From the NCBI GenBank assembly GCA_021793315.1, contig JAJYSZ010000026.1, positions 1 to 35,326 on the forward strand: a DNA stretch of 35,326 nucleotides, given 5' to 3'. Source of the DNA: Bacillota bacterium. GTDB taxonomy: Bacteria; Bacillota; Sulfobacillia; JAJZYS01; JAJYTV01. Under the pieces are notes generated by a model. That model was not told where the DNA came from and did no database searches. It saw only the letters and a list, made by a program, of their open reading frames with translations. The position numbers and the translations under genes were made by a program. Shown one piece after another: positions 34,583 through 35,326 of the stretch. Every line of letters starts with the position of its first letter. Position 1 is the stretch's first letter.

Positions 34583-35224
34583 GTGATCCTGCTGCTGCTC
34601 GGCGACAGCGGCTTTGGCCGCGTCCAGCTGCGCCAGATCCGTGCGGCGATGGCGGAGGGGCAGATCGCCGAGCAGCGCATCCTGGTAGTAGGCGAGCGGG
34701 CGCCATCGCTGGCGGACGAGCCGGCTGCCCACGGTGTGCAGCTCCTGGCCGAGCCAGGCGACGCCTATCTCGCAAAGGCACTCGACGGACTGCCCGGCGA
34801 CTGTCGTGTCATCCCGCCTCCGATCGGTCGGCACCTCTTCGCCCGGCTCCTCGCCGAGGGCAGCGGCGGACGGCTCGAGTCGCCGGCATCCAGCTTCTCG
34901 CTGCCCTTCGTGCGACGCCATGAGGACGTGCTCTATCTCTCTGCGGCGGCCTGGACCTGCCCGATCTCCTGCATGGCGCCGAAGGTCTGCCCGCGCATCG
35001 CCTTCGCGCGCACCTGGCACCTGCCGTCGCTCCTGCGCGGCTGGGCCAGGGAGCAGGGCATCCCCGCGATCGTGTTCGCGCCGCGCGGCCCGGCGAGCGG
35101 CCTCGAAAGCGTTGCGGCCGCGAGGCTGCAGGCGGCCAGACGCAGGGTCGGGCGCGGCGGAAGGTTCCTGGTGGCGACGGCGGCCCCGTGCCATGCCGCG
35201 GCAAGTCTCCTGCAGGTCGGGTGA
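34583..35224 (+). CDS. Unknown protein with a clustered Cys motif
   Basis: I do not recognise this 213-residue protein. It starts with GTG four bases after the M42 gene stop and has no ribosome site, so translation probably depends on the upstream gene. The N-terminal half looks like a Rossmann-type alpha/beta unit (VILLLLGDSGFGRVQLRQI, RILVVGER). At about residues 124-138 the segment WTCPISCMAPKVCP gives C126, C130 and C136, suggesting metal or iron-sulfur binding. The C-terminal part (HLPSLLRGWAREQGIPAIVF onward) is alpha/beta and ends with a basic helix and ATAAPCHA. No signal peptide or membrane helix is clear. Confidence 0.7.
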   Translation: MILLLLGDSGFGRVQLRQIRAAMAEGQIAEQRILVVGERAPSLADEPAAHGVQLLAEPGDAYLAKALDGLPGDCRVIPPPIGRHLFARLLAEGSGGRLESPASSFSLPFVRRHEDVLYLSAAAWTCPISCMAPKVCPRIAFARTWHLPSLLRGWAREQGIPAIVFAPRGPASGLESVAAARLQAARRRVGRGGRFLVATAAPCHAAASLLQVG

Positions 35225-35270
35225 CCCCGGCCGGTCGACACACCGAGTATGTGAGGAGGCTCCTCAAACC

Positions 35271-35326
35271 GTGTGGATCGTCGTATACGTCACCGGACGC
35301 AAGGCCGAGGCCGAGCGCATCCGAAC
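35271..35326 (+). CDS. DUF2007-like protein, 3' end beyond the window
   Basis: Only the first 18 codons are visible: VWIVVYVTGRKAEAERIR. The start resembles short Bacillota proteins beginning MWKVVYIAPN with AEKIK following (DUF2007-like), which often stand near dnaE and acetyl-CoA carboxylase genes. GTG 35271 has GAGGAGG about 11 bases upstream. The assignment is tentative because of the truncation. Confidence 0.5.
   Translation, partial: MWIVVYVTGRKAEAERIR

Overview
This is a very G+C-rich bacterial chromosome segment with tightly packed genes, many 1-4 nt start/stop overlaps, and frequent GTG, TTG and probably CTG starts. An alpha/beta-type small acid-soluble spore protein, a DUF1540 protein, SAM-I and c-di-GMP-I riboswitches, NrdR, an AlaX editing protein and a DhnA-type aldolase point to a spore-forming, deep-branching high-GC member of the Bacillota (Symbiobacterium/Thermaerobacter/Limnochordia-like). 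That placement is an inference; no rRNA or tRNA gene is present to test it.

Layout. 1-2.7 kb: end of gatB, then an RlmD/TrmA-type rRNA methyltransferase. 2.9-3.7 kb: a secreted polysaccharide deacetylase gene interrupted by one in-frame TAA, with a promoter placed as for a leaderless mRNA. 3.8-10.4 kb: housekeeping genes (LysR regulator, trmL, YfcE-like phosphoesterase, alaX, nrdR, HAD phosphatase, glutaredoxin-like protein, class I aldolase, one unrecognised protein). 10.5-15.3 kb: a rightward chain in which genes overlap: MFS transporter, HhH-GPD DNA glycosylase, SASP, DUF836-type thioredoxin-fold protein, aspartate aminotransferase and a variant MurD.

15.3-16.4 kb, leftward, is the most interesting part. 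A c-di-GMP-I riboswitch leads a three-gene operon encoding a small three-helix (holin-like) membrane protein, a sigma region-4 protein and a sigma region-2-like protein. It reads as a c-di-GMP-gated split sigma factor (SigO/RsoA-like arrangement) joined to a holin-like protein, as in TcdR/UviA loci. Upstream, at about 16.5-16.9 kb, is an unexplained hairpin-rich gene-free block, followed by typA, which appears to start with CTG.

18.9-25.5 kb: a tyrosine-recombinase-like protein that has lost its catalytic residues, with a perfect palindrome over its promoter and start codon; an OmpR-family two-component system; and, divergent from it, a membrane-anchored DUF4367-like protein plus two tandem S41-peptidase paralogues, plausibly one envelope-related module. 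25.5-35.3 kb: ROK sugar kinase, DUF1540 protein, a metY-metX operon under a SAM-I riboswitch with terminator and promoter, free-methionine-sulfoxide reductase, dnaE, an M42 aminopeptidase, a conserved-cysteine protein of unknown function, and the start of a DUF2007-like gene cut by the window end.
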